This document shows positions 15,310-23,872 of a stretch of 57,220 nt of DNA, piece after piece. A model generated the notes under the pieces. That model ran no database searches, was not told the origin of the DNA, and saw only the letters and a list, made by a program, of their open reading frames with translations. Where the stretch lies: contig NZ_JASBRQ010000058.1 in assembly GCF_030149425.1 (NCBI RefSeq), positions 1 through 57,220 of the forward strand, in the 5' to 3' direction. Each line of letters opens with the position of its first letter. The stretch's first letter is position 1. Origin of the DNA: Maricaulis sp. Lineage in GTDB: Bacteria; Pseudomonadota; Alphaproteobacteria; Caulobacterales; Maricaulaceae. A program made the position numbers and the translations under genes.

Positions 15310-15963
15310 ATGGTCGACTCAGTAGTCCACTCTAATCAAACAACCCGGTTTATTCAATTTCCGGTCCAAACTCTGGATCGTGTTCTTGGTAAATACGGGT
15401 TTGAACCGGTTAATGCTGACGCAGTTGAACCGTTTCACACGCTCGCCGATGAGCTGATCGATGGCGAGATCGCCGATATTGAATCCATCGCCCGGGTTCA
15501 GCGCTGGACCGGGCGTTCCTTGCACCTGCGATACAAGAAGGGCCGGCCGGACGCCTTGCTGGCTTCCATTCCGCTGAGCTCAGCGGGGCGGGACGCCATT
15601 CTCGATGGCCGTTTCGGCTTCGCCAATGCCCGCCGTGAGTGGGTGTGCGGGCTGGATGAGCGCGCCGCCGCGCTCTTGTCCTGGGGCATGGCCGGGCGCA
15701 CCCCGCTGGCCCAGGTCGCTGCCCTGCGCGGTCTGCTCGCCGGCTGGTATCACTTTTATTCCGACGTCCGCGTCTACGCGCGCGCCCGCAGCCTCCAGGG
15801 CCAGGCGCTGATGAAACGTCTCCGCTTTGAATCGCTGGGCAGTCCGGACGGCAGTGCGCCGCTCTGGGCCTCGACCCGCTTCCCCGCAGGCATTGCCCGC
15901 CGTCTTGGCGCGATGCGGCTTGCGGACCAACCCACCACACCGGAACAGGAGGTAAGTGTATGA
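15310..15963 (+). CDS. Hypothetical protein, first gene of GNAT operon
   Basis: A 217-residue soluble protein, unrecognised. It has a helical core with two aromatic, basic segments (GRSLHLRYKKGRPD and GWYHFYSDVRVYARARSL) that could bind nucleic acid or an acidic ligand. Its stop overlaps the ATG of the acetyltransferase (ATGA), showing translational coupling in a four-gene operon. It is divergent from the LysR regulator. The start is uncertain: ribosome-site match at 15310 is weak, and the first 15 residues may not be translated. Function unknown. Confidence 0.65.
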   Translation: MVDSVVHSNQTTRFIQFPVQTLDRVLGKYGFEPVNADAVEPFHTLADELIDGEIADIESIARVQRWTGRSLHLRYKKGRPDALLASIPLSSAGRDAILDGRFGFANARREWVCGLDERAAALLSWGMAGRTPLAQVAALRGLLAGWYHFYSDVRVYARARSLQGQALMKRLRFESLGSPDGSAPLWASTRFPAGIARRLGAMRLADQPTTPEQEVSV

Positions 15964-16547
15964 CTGCTCCCGGAAATTCAGACGTGAGGGTCACCGTAGC
16001 CCGCACGCTCGACCATGTGGTTATGGCCATGACCCTGCGCGGCGTGATCTATCTTGGTGAACAGCTCGCGCCTTATACCGAAGAGTATGACGGCAATGAC
16101 TTTGCCGCCGCCTCTCACTTGATTGCCTGGATCGGGCCGGAACCGGTGGGCGTGTTGCGCCTGCGCTGGTTTGCGGACTTCGCCAAGGTGGAACGGGCGG
16201 CTGTGCTCGAACCGTTTCGCAAACACGGTGTGATGCGCGTCCTGATGCAGGAAGCCCTGCGCTATTCCGGCCGCCGCGGATACAAGCGGGTTCTCGGCCA
16301 TGCCCAGCTCGATCGCGTCAAATACTGGCGGACGCATGGTTTCCGCGTGCGCAAGGACCGTCCGGCCTTCGCCTTCTCCGACTACGAATATGTCGAGATC
16401 GAACGTATCGTGGAGCCGCCGGAAAACGCCATCACCGCAGAGACCGATCCGATGATGCTGATCCGTCCTGATGGCGCCTGGGACGAACCGGGGCCCTTCG
16501 ACCGCTCCCTCGAGCGCCTGCAGCGCGAAAAGGAGGCCGCGGCATGA
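15960..16547 (+). CDS. GNAT-family N-acetyltransferase
   Basis: A 195-residue protein with the GNAT fold at about residues 10-145: a strand and exposed loop (LIAWIGPEPVGVLRLRWF), then the acetyl-CoA-binding segment around VLEPFRKHGVMRVLMQEAL, where the usual Q/RxxGxG/A is degenerate, and a final VLGHAQLDRVKYWRTHGF strand-helix. The last 45 residues are an extra polar tail. It would transfer an acyl group from acyl-CoA to an unknown amine. It is the second of four tightly coupled genes (both junctions are ATGA). The substrate cannot be read from sequence. Confidence 0.8.
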   Translation: MTAPGNSDVRVTVARTLDHVVMAMTLRGVIYLGEQLAPYTEEYDGNDFAAASHLIAWIGPEPVGVLRLRWFADFAKVERAAVLEPFRKHGVMRVLMQEALRYSGRRGYKRVLGHAQLDRVKYWRTHGFRVRKDRPAFAFSDYEYVEIERIVEPPENAITAETDPMMLIRPDGAWDEPGPFDRSLERLQREKEAAA

Positions 16548-17104
16548 GACCGACCCTGATCCTGCTGGATTGTCAGTGCGAGCGCGGCGAGGCGGTCGAT
16601 CCGTCGCAACAGGCTGTTGTTGAGCGCATTACCCGGCTTTTGTCGACAGCCCGCCATTGCGGCTGGAGCGTAATGCATAGCCAGTTTCAGGCCCCGGCGA
16701 CGCTCAACCCGATCCGTCTGCTGCCGGCCGCACCGATCCCGGCACTCAAGCCGCTGGCGCGCGAGCCGGTTTTCGTCCGCTCTGCCTTGTCGGCCTATTC
16801 CGACCGGGATTTCGAACCATTGGTCCAGCGACAGGGCGCCGGGCCGGTCTTCCTGGTCGGTTTTTCGGCACCGTTCTCCGTGCTTGCAACCGTTTTTGAT
16901 TCCGTCGCGCGCGGACAGCGCCTGACGGTCATCCCTGAAGCCGTCGGCACGTCTCCGCTGGGGGCTCAAACCACCTCGAACGTCACCGAAGTGGCGCTCG
17001 AACTGATCGGCCGTCTGACCCGCATCACGCCGTGGGATGCAGTGAAGCGGGACTGGATTCAGGCCGAAGCATCAATCGCAAAGAAACAAATGGGGCTGGG
17101 ATAA
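16544..17104 (+). CDS. Isochorismatase-fold protein lacking catalytic Cys and Lys
   Basis: A 186-residue isochorismatase-like (cysteine hydrolase) fold protein: strand and Asp at LILLDCQ (Asp9), later VFVRSALSAY, and VFLVGFSAPFSVLATVFDSV with the typical helix and RLTVIPEA strand after it. Active members use an Asp-Lys-Cys triad; here Asp9 remains, but the Lys position reads Arg79 and the Cys position reads Ser112. Hydrolase activity is therefore doubtful, and a binding or regulatory role is plausible. It overlaps both neighbours (ATGA upstream, TAATG downstream), so it is co-expressed with the acetyltransferase. Confidence 0.75.
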   Translation: MRPTLILLDCQCERGEAVDPSQQAVVERITRLLSTARHCGWSVMHSQFQAPATLNPIRLLPAAPIPALKPLAREPVFVRSALSAYSDRDFEPLVQRQGAGPVFLVGFSAPFSVLATVFDSVARGQRLTVIPEAVGTSPLGAQTTSNVTEVALELIGRLTRITPWDAVKRDWIQAEASIAKKQMGLG

Positions 17105-17352
17105 TGGCTGACAAAAATGAAACCGATACGATCCGGGTTGGGGTGAAGCCGGGCAGTGACCGAGACCGGCTGGCGCGCGCGGAACAGGCGCTCGATCAGG
17201 CGCACCGCGAGATCACTGCGCTGGATTTCGATGCCGAAGACCTGAAATACCTGATGGAGATCATCCGCCTCGGTGTTCGCCGGGCGCGGGTGGCGACCAG
17301 CGAGATCCCGATCACACCGGCTTCCGGTCCGGCCTCGCCGCGCCATCACTAG
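17104..17352 (+). CDS. Small hypothetical protein, last gene of GNAT operon
   Basis: An 82-residue charged helical protein (MADKNETDTIRVG...). The ATG at 17104 overlaps the previous stop (TAATG), which decides the start over a longer upstream frame. The centre (LARAEQALDQAHREITALDF) is likely a coiled coil. A strong terminator follows at 17428. It could be a structural partner of the acetyltransferase or the isochorismatase-fold protein; no family is recognised. Confidence 0.6.
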   Translation: MADKNETDTIRVGVKPGSDRDRLARAEQALDQAHREITALDFDAEDLKYLMEIIRLGVRRARVATSEIPITPASGPASPRHH

Positions 17353-17427
17353 GCGCCTGACCTCGCGACCTGCACGAATATGCTTCCGCCCTGCCGTTCT
17401 CACGGCAGTGCTTATTCCAAAACCGGT

Positions 17428-17456
17428 GAACCCGCATGCCTCTCGCGTGCGGGTTC
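17428..17456 (+). terminator. Rho-independent terminator
   Basis: Perfect 9-bp stem GAACCCGCA / TGCGGGTTC followed by ATTATT. It ends the four-gene GNAT operon. Confidence 0.75.
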
Positions 17457-17588
17457 ATTATTGGGCGTGCTCGCGAACGCCTCACGCAGCTGTGACATGA
17501 GTTGGGGTGTAATCCTCTGCCCGCATGCCCATATGGGTCTCAGCGACGGACGACGCGCCCGCCGCGTGCCAAATGCGAGGAAAGAATA

Positions 17589-17687
17589 ATGGCGCGATTT
17601 ATCTCTGTAGCGATTGCCGGATTGATTATGACCGGAGTTATCGCGACCTGGTCTTGGATTCAGCCAACCAGTCTCTACATAAGCTAA
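17589..17687 (+). CDS. 32-residue membrane micro-protein
   Basis: A short frame with an AGGAAAG ribosome site seven bases before the ATG. It encodes a single hydrophobic helix (about residues 4-22) and a short Trp-containing end (TWSWIQPTSLYIS). It has its own region between two hairpins, so may be transcribed alone. Single-helix proteins of this size commonly modulate membrane enzymes; nothing here shows which. It could also be a chance frame. Confidence 0.45.
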   Translation: MARFISVAIAGLIMTGVIATWSWIQPTSLYIS

Positions 17688-17803
17688 TAGGTCACGAACC
17701 CGGGCGGCTTGAACCCCTCCCCCCCAAGTCCTGCCGTCCGGGTTCGGCACCTCGAACAGGCCTCTAACGTGCGTCCCCCCAGCCTGCCGATTGAGGTCTG
17801 CCA

Positions 17804-17841
17804 GGCACCGCCGGGTTCCCCTGTCCCTACCCGGCGGTGCC
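17804..17841 (+). terminator. Strong hairpin, probable terminator
   Basis: A perfect 13-bp stem (GGCACCGCCGGGT / ACCCGGCGGTGCC) with a 12-base loop, followed at some distance by CTTTTCTGCGGTTTTT. It probably ends the micro-protein transcript before the glutamate dehydrogenase promoter; attenuation is an alternative. Confidence 0.55.
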
Positions 17842-17884
17842 GCCCCAGCTTTTCTGCGGTTTTTCACGGAAGTCTTTGCTGCAG

Positions 17885-17900
17885 CGCACAAAATTGTGCG
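17885..17900. promoter_or_regulatory. 16-bp palindrome upstream of glutamate dehydrogenase
   Basis: CGCACAAAATTGTGCG is a perfect inverted repeat, 109 bp before the dehydrogenase ATG. Its size and symmetry suit a dimeric regulator site; the regulator is unknown. Confidence 0.45.
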
Positions 17901-18008
17901 GCGCAAAGTCATAGCTGGATTGCATTATTTGCGGCCACGCATGCTTGCGCCTGCCGAAAACAGGTCTAGGGTCGCGACAGGATCCAATATCTCTAGGAGC
18001 ATGGTGCC

Positions 18009-21000
18009 ATGGGGGCGGTCGTCGGAGTTGCGCACGCTTACTCGCGAGCGGAGTTCATGGAGGCCGCGCGCAGGCGCTGGCAAGAGCGCTATGGCGCCGA
18101 ATGCGGGGAGATAGGAAATTCCTTCTTCTCGCAGATTTTCGACGACGCCCTGTCGGAAGACCTTGAGCGCGTGTCCGTCGAGGATCTGGCGGCGCTGGCG
18201 CTGGACTTCTGGGAATTCGGCAAGCGACGCCCGGGCGATGACATCCTGGTGCGCATGCGCCCGGCGACGCGCATTGACGGCACCGAAATGCCGCGCTCCA
18301 TTCTCGAGATTGTCGGCCGCGACCGGCCCTTCATCGTCGACAGTGTGATGGCGGAGATCGGGGCTCAGGGGCATGACATCATCGCCATGTTCCACCCCAT
18401 CGTGCAGGGCCGCCGCAGCAATGACGGCGAGCGCGTGGACAGTGGTGGCCGGATCTTGCCGGAATCGATGATCCAGGTGCATTTGCCGCCGCTCGACGAG
18501 CTGTCCCAGCGCACCCTGATCGAAGGTGTTTCCGCGACGCTCGACGATGTCCGCGTTGCGGTAGAGGACTGGACGGATATGCGGGCGCAGATGGATGAAG
18601 CCATCGCGCACCTGCAAAACGCCACCACCCGGACCGCACAGGAAGAGTTGCAGGAATCGCTGGAATTCTTGCGTTGGCTGCGCGACGACCATTTCGCTTT
18701 CCTGGGCTGCCGCGTCTACGACTTTGAGGTCAATGATGACGGCTCCATGGCCGACCGCCACCCGCGTGTGCGCGAGGAGACCGGCCGGGGCGTGCTGCGC
18801 GATCCTGATCGCCACGTTCTGCGCAAGGGTTCCGAGCCGGCGGTGCTGACCCCGGCAATCGAGACTTTCCTACGTGAGCCGACACCGCTCATCGTCGCCA
18901 AGGCGAACATGAAATCGCGCGTCCACCGCCGCGTTTACATGGATTATATCGGCGTCAAACGTTATCGCGAGGATGGCGCCGTTATCGGTGAGGCCCGTTT
19001 CGTCGGCCTGTTTACCGCGGAAGCCTATGACCAGAGCGCCAGCGCTGTGCCGCTGATCCGCCGCAAGGTGCGCCGCGTGCTTGAACGTGCCGGCAAGACG
19101 CCGGGCACGCACAATGCCAAGAAACTGCGCAATACGGTCGAGAACTACCCGCGCGACGAGCTGTTCCAGACCGATGAGGATGACCTGCTGGAGGTCAGCC
19201 TCGGCGTGCTTCACCTGCACGACCGGCCGCGGACCAAGCTGTTCATCCGCCGCGACCAGTTCGACCGTTTCGTGTCGGCCCTGCTCTATGTCCCGCGCGA
19301 CCGCTATAATTCGAAAGTGCGTGAACAGGCTGGCGAACTGATCCGTGATGCTTTTGACGGCCGCCTGTCCGCCTATTATCCGCAATTCGGCGACAGCCCG
19401 CTGGCCCGGGTGCACTTCATCATCGGCCTCAACCCGTTTGATCACCCCGAGCCGGACACCGAAGAGCTTGAGCGCCGCGTCGCTCGTCTCGCCCGCACCT
19501 GGGAAGACGATTTCGAAACCCATGTGCGTCGCAATGCACCGGAAAAGGTCCGCTTGCGCGCCCGCGCCTATGATGGCGCCTTCAAGGCCGGCTACCGCGA
19601 GCTCTATGACCCGGAAGAAGCGCTCGCCGACGTGCTCAAGATCGAGTCGCTGGATAACCCGCAGCAGGTTGCCGTGCGGGTGTATCGTGAGCCCGACGAT
19701 GGCGATCACGAGCTGCGTCTGAAAATCTACCGTATTGAAAAACCGGTCTCGCTGTCGCGCGTCATGCCGGTGCTGGAGAATCTGGGCCTTGTCGTGGTCC
19801 AGGAGACCGGCTTCCCGGTTGACCGCCGGAGCGAAGGTGGCGGCTCGAACGACCGCGCTTATGTGCATGACTTCGAGATGAAATCCGATGCCATCCGCGG
19901 CCGTGATCTGGCCGAGATCGGGCCGGTGGTTGAAGAAGCCCTGCTCGCCATGGCCGAACGCCGGGCCGAGGATGACGGTTTCAACCGGCTGATCGTCGAG
20001 ATCGGCGTGGATTATCGTGAAGCCGCTTTCCTGCGGACCTGCGCACGTTACCGCCAGCAAACCGGCCTCGACCCGTCGCAGGCGATCCAGGAAGAAGCGC
20101 TGGCGACCTATCCCGAGATTGCCCGTGGCCTGCTTGAACTGGCCCGGGTCAAGTTCGACCCGGCTGCCTTTGCCGATCAGGCGGAACGCCAGCAGGCCGT
20201 CGAGGATACCAGCCAGACCCTGCGCGAGGCGCTCGATGCGGTGCCCAGCTTGGATCACGACCGGGCCTTGCGGCGCATCTTCCACCTCATCGAAGCCACG
20301 CTGCGTACCAATTTCTACCAGCGCGATGCCGATGGTCAGCCCAAGGCGCGGATCTCGATCAAGATTGCCAGCGAGCAGCTGGAAGAATTGCCCTTGCCCA
20401 AGCCCTATCGCGAGATTTTCGTCTGGGCGCCCGATGTGGAAGGTGTCCACATCCGTTTCGGCCCGGTCGCCCGCGGCGGTCTGCGCTGGTCGGACCGGCG
20501 CGACGATTTCCGGACCGAGGTGCTCGGCTTGGTCAAGGCGCAGCAGGTCAAGAACGCCGTTATCGTCCCGGTCGGGTCGAAGGGCGGATTCTATCCCAAA
20601 ATGCTGCCACGGGGCGGCTCGCGCGACGAGGTCTTCGAGGCCGGACGCGAGGCCTACAAGACCTTTATCCGTGGCCTGCTCGATCTCACCGACAACATTG
20701 TTGACGATAACGTCATCCGCCCCTCCGACACCGTCGCCTGGGATGCCGAGGACCCGTATCTTGTGGTCGCGGCCGACAAAGGCACGGCAACCTTCTCCGA
20801 TACTGCCAACGGTCTGGCCGAGGACGAGTTCGACTTCTGGCTTGGCGATGCTTTCGCGTCGGGTGGTTCAGCGGGCTATGACCACAAGAAAATGGGCATC
20901 ACGGCGCGCGGCGCCTGGGAGTCGGTGAAGCGGCATTTCCGCGAGCTCGGCAAGGATATCCAGAGCGAGCCCTTCACCGTCATTGGTGTCGGTGACATGT

Positions 21001-22940
21001 CCGGCGATGTTTTCGGCAATGGCATGTTGTTGTCGAAACAGATCCGGCTGGTCGCGGCCTTTGACCACCGGGACATTTTCATTGACCCCGACCCGGCTGA
21101 CCCGGAACGGCTCTGGGATGAGCGCAAGCGCTTGTTCGATCTCGGCCGGTCCTCCTGGCAGGATTATGACAAATCCCTGATTTCAAAGGGCGGCGGCATT
21201 TTCCCGCGGGCCTCCAAGGCGATTACGCTTACCCCGGAAATCCAGGCCCTGACGGGTTTGACCGCCGATGCGGTCAGCCCCACCGAGCTGATTACGGCGC
21301 TGTTGAAATCAAAGTCGGAACTGCTCTGGTTCGGCGGCATTGGGACTTACGTCAAAGCCACCCATGAGCAGCATTGGGAAGTCGGCGACAAGACCAATGA
21401 CGCCTTGCGGATCAATGCCGACGCGGTCGGCGCGCAGGTCATCGGCGAGGGCGCCAATCTGGGCTTTACCCAGGAAGCGCGTATCGAGTTCTGCAAGCAT
21501 GGCGGCCGCGCCAATGCCGACTTCGTCGACAATTCCGCCGGCGTCGACAGTTCTGACCATGAGGTCAATATCAAGATCCTGCTGCGCCCGATGGTGCGCG
21601 GTGGCGAGATGGCCCGGGATGCCCGCGATGAGCTGCTGGAGTCGATGACCGACAATGTCGCCGACAACGTGCTCAAGCATAATTACGAGCAGACCCTCGC
21701 CCTGACCCTGGCTGAGCGGACGGCTGAGGCCGACCTCGACGCGCATGAGCGCTTCATGAGCCGGCTCGAGGAACAGGGCCTGCTCGATCGTGAGGTGGAA
21801 TTCCTGCCCAATAGCGAGGCGGTGCGCGCCCTCAAGGAGCGTGGCTCCGGCCTGACACGGCCCGAGCTAGCGGTGCTGTTGTCCTACGCCAAGATCACCC
21901 TGTTCGATCAGCTCGTCGCCTGTGATGTGCCGGATGATCCGCATTTCACCGACATGCTGGTGAACTACTTCCCGGACGCGCTGCACAAGTTTGCCGACAA
22001 CATGCAGGGGCACCGGCTGAAGCGGGAGATCATCTCCACCATTCTGGCCAATGAGATGATCAATCTGGGTGGCCCGACCTTTATCCACCGCGCCATCGAT
22101 TCAACCACGGCAACGGTGCCGTCCATTGCCCGGGCCTTTGAGGCCGGCCGTCAGATCTTCGGCTATGCCGAACTGACGGACCGCATCAACAAGCTGGACA
22201 ATATGGCTCCGGCTTCGGTGCAGATGCAGCTGCATGAAGAGATCATCCGCCTGCTGCGCCGCCAGACCTACTGGATTGTCCGCCGCAACCGCAATCACAA
22301 CCCGTCCAAGCCGGAGCCGATCTCCACCGTGATCGATGCCTACCGGCCGGGGGTGCAGCAATTGCGGTCAATGGTGCATGAGATCATCTCCGAGCATGAA
22401 CGGGCCGGGGTGGCGTCTCGCCGCGACGCTTTTGTCGAGGCCGGCGCACCGGAAGATCTCGCCCAGGCCGTGGCCGAGCTGCGGCCACTGACATCCTCGA
22501 CCGATGTCATCGACATGGCGCTGACCAGTGACTGGCCGTTGGCTTCGACTGCTTATCTCTATCATGCCATCGGCGCCCGCTTCCGCTTTGACCGTCTGCG
22601 CGGCAAGGGTCAGGAAGTGGTATCGGAGCATCACTGGGATCGTCTCGCCGTGCGCCGCCTGATGGAAGACTTCTATGCCAGCCAGCAGGCCTGCACCGCC
22701 TCGGCCATGCGCTTTGCCCTGCAAGCGGGCGGATCGCTGGCGGCCGGGGTTGAAAACCCGGATCGCGATTGGGCGGATGCCCTGGTGGAGGCCTGGAATA
22801 CGGTCAATGAAGAAGAGGCCGGCCGCGTCGACATGGTCCAGCGCCAGCTCGACAGTTCCGGGGGTTGGACCTTGTCCAAACTGGCGATCGCTTCCACCCA
22901 GCTGGGCGAGATGGCGGCCGTGGCCGAGCCGGAAGGCTAG
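18009..22940 (+). CDS. NAD-specific glutamate dehydrogenase, large type
   Basis: A 1643-residue enzyme of the large (about 180 kDa) bacterial NAD-glutamate dehydrogenase class, which oxidises glutamate to 2-oxoglutarate and ammonium. Residues about 1-700 form the regulatory N-terminal half with an ACT-like segment (ILEIVGRDRPFIVDSVMAEI). The catalytic centre is at about 815-865 (GPVARGGLRWSDRRDDFRTE, then the Lys-containing VKAQQVKNAVIVPVGSKGGF). The dinucleotide-binding loop is at about 985-1005 (VIGVGDMSGDVFGNG). The C-terminal 350 residues are the helical domain of this class. AGGAG lies upstream of the chosen ATG. The gene stands alone, with its stop overlapping the convergent hydrolase gene by four bases. 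Length and motifs are those of intact family members. Confidence 0.97.
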   Translation: MGAVVGVAHAYSRAEFMEAARRRWQERYGAECGEIGNSFFSQIFDDALSEDLERVSVEDLAALALDFWEFGKRRPGDDILVRMRPATRIDGTEMPRSILEIVGRDRPFIVDSVMAEIGAQGHDIIAMFHPIVQGRRSNDGERVDSGGRILPESMIQVHLPPLDELSQRTLIEGVSATLDDVRVAVEDWTDMRAQMDEAIAHLQNATTRTAQEELQESLEFLRWLRDDHFAFLGCRVYDFEVNDDGSMADRHPRVREETGRGVLRDPDRHVLRKGSEPAVLTPAIETFLREPTPLIVAKANMKSRVHRRVYMDYIGVKRYREDGAVIGEARFVGLFTAEAYDQSASAVPLIRRKVRRVLERAGKTPGTHNAKKLRNTVENYPRDELFQTDEDDLLEVSLGVLHLHDRPRTKLFIRRDQFDRFVSALLYVPRDRYNSKVREQAGELIRDAFDGRLSAYYPQFGDSPLARVHFIIGLNPFDHPEPDTEELERRVARLARTWEDDFETHVRRNAPEKVRLRARAYDGAFKAGYRELYDPEEALADVLKIESLDNPQQVAVRVYREPDDGDHELRLKIYRIEKPVSLSRVMPVLENLGLVVVQETGFPVDRRSEGGGSNDRAYVHDFEMKSDAIRGRDLAEIGPVVEEALLAMAERRAEDDGFNRLIVEIGVDYREAAFLRTCARYRQQTGLDPSQAIQEEALATYPEIARGLLELARVKFDPAAFADQAERQQAVEDTSQTLREALDAVPSLDHDRALRRIFHLIEATLRTNFYQRDADGQPKARISIKIASEQLEELPLPKPYREIFVWAPDVEGVHIRFGPVARGGLRWSDRRDDFRTEVLGLVKAQQVKNAVIVPVGSKGGFYPKMLPRGGSRDEVFEAGREAYKTFIRGLLDLTDNIVDDNVIRPSDTVAWDAEDPYLVVAADKGTATFSDTANGLAEDEFDFWLGDAFASGGSAGYDHKKMGITARGAWESVKRHFRELGKDIQSEPFTVIGVGDMSGDVFGNGMLLSKQIRLVAAFDHRDIFIDPDPADPERLWDERKRLFDLGRSSWQDYDKSLISKGGGIFPRASKAITLTPEIQALTGLTADAVSPTELITALLKSKSELLWFGGIGTYVKATHEQHWEVGDKTNDALRINADAVGAQVIGEGANLGFTQEARIEFCKHGGRANADFVDNSAGVDSSDHEVNIKILLRPMVRGGEMARDARDELLESMTDNVADNVLKHNYEQTLALTLAERTAEADLDAHERFMSRLEEQGLLDREVEFLPNSEAVRALKERGSGLTRPELAVLLSYAKITLFDQLVACDVPDDPHFTDMLVNYFPDALHKFADNMQGHRLKREIISTILANEMINLGGPTFIHRAIDSTTATVPSIARAFEAGRQIFGYAELTDRINKLDNMAPASVQMQLHEEIIRLLRRQTYWIVRRNRNHNPSKPEPISTVIDAYRPGVQQLRSMVHEIISEHERAGVASRRDAFVEAGAPEDLAQAVAELRPLTSSTDVIDMALTSDWPLASTAYLYHAIGARFRFDRLRGKGQEVVSEHHWDRLAVRRLMEDFYASQQACTASAMRFALQAGGSLAAGVENPDRDWADALVEAWNTVNEEEAGRVDMVQRQLDSSGGWTLSKLAIASTQLGEMAAVAEPEG

Positions 22941-23818
22941 GTCTCCGGGCCCGCAGCGGCGTCAAGATAGCGGTCAAGCAGGGCGGTGACATGGGCGTGT
23001 GCCCGTGCTGCCGCCTCTGCGTCATAACGGATGCGCGGATCATTGGGCGGGTTGGGCTCGTCAAAAGCGTGGCTCAACCCGTCCCAGACCTCGTAATCCA
23101 CCGGCTGCCCGGCTGACCGGGCGCGATCGAGCACATCCACACAGGCCTGCGTCGGCACCACCTGGTCGGAGCCGGACAGGATGGCGTGAACCGGAATAGT
23201 GTCCGGCAGGCCCTTGCTGTCATGGCGGCTCAAGACACCACAATAGGGATAAAAGGCGATTGCCAGCCGGACGCCCGGCAGACCGGGAGCGGTTCCGGTC
23301 AGGGCGGGTGCGGCGCGGTTTTCGGCGCTGAAGCTGAGCGCATCCAGTATGGTCCAGCCGCCATGGCTCCAGCCGATCAGGGCCAGCCGGTCGCTATCAA
23401 TTCCCGGATACTGCGCTGCCAGGGCGATCGCGGCCCGCACATCGGCGGCGCGCTCCTGTCCCCACAGGCGCTGCGCCGTACAAACCTGGGTCATGGCGCC
23501 TAAACGGCCGATACCGCGGGCTTCATTGGAGCCCACATTGAGTACCGCATATCCCGCCTCAAGCGCGACGGCCGCATAGTCATCCTGCAATTGCCGCAGA
23601 CCGCCGCAGCCATGAAACATGATCAGGGCTGGGACGGGTTCAGTTGTGTTTTCCGGCAGATAGACCCGGGTGCTCGGCTCGATCAGCGCCACCTGCGCAT
23701 CCAGCGAGCGCTTCGGCATGGTCCAGCCGGTGGCATTGCCGACGGCACAGCCGGACAGGCCCAGAAGAACCACAAGCAGAGGGCTCACGGCCCAGAGGAT
23801 CCAGCGCGGCAGCGTCAT
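22937..23818 (-). CDS. Lipoprotein alpha/beta hydrolase (dienelactone hydrolase-like)
   Basis: A 293-residue protein with an N-terminal signal ending in a lipobox (LSGC at about residues 22-25), so it is probably anchored to a membrane and faces the periplasm. The alpha/beta-hydrolase fold shows an oxyanion strand (LIMFHGCGG), nucleophile elbow GWSHGG, acid in LSGSDQVVP and catalytic His in LSHAFD. This arrangement matches the dienelactone hydrolase family, but the true substrate is not known. It lies 54 bp downstream of purH and converges with the glutamate dehydrogenase gene. Confidence 0.85.
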   Translation of the reverse strand: MTLPRWILWAVSPLLVVLLGLSGCAVGNATGWTMPKRSLDAQVALIEPSTRVYLPENTTEPVPALIMFHGCGGLRQLQDDYAAVALEAGYAVLNVGSNEARGIGRLGAMTQVCTAQRLWGQERAADVRAAIALAAQYPGIDSDRLALIGWSHGGWTILDALSFSAENRAAPALTGTAPGLPGVRLAIAFYPYCGVLSRHDSKGLPDTIPVHAILSGSDQVVPTQACVDVLDRARSAGQPVDYEVWDGLSHAFDEPNPPNDPRIRYDAEAAARAHAHVTALLDRYLDAAAGPET

Positions 23819-23872
23819 GGACGAGACCCTGCCGCGCCAACCTCAGCGGGTCAATGTAAGCTTCATTTACGC

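Larger units (their letters stand above)
17688..18008. other. Gene-free leader region of glutamate dehydrogenase
   Basis: This 321-bp gap holds a strong hairpin (17804-17841), a 16-bp palindrome (17885-17900) and, presumably, the promoter of the glutamate dehydrogenase gene. I see no further gene. Confidence 0.5.

Noticed and set aside
18870..20450. 526-codon open frame antisense to the glutamate dehydrogenase gene
   Set aside because: GC-rich codon bias of the true gene leaves the opposite frame open; the translation has no domain and the plus-strand protein is a complete known enzyme.
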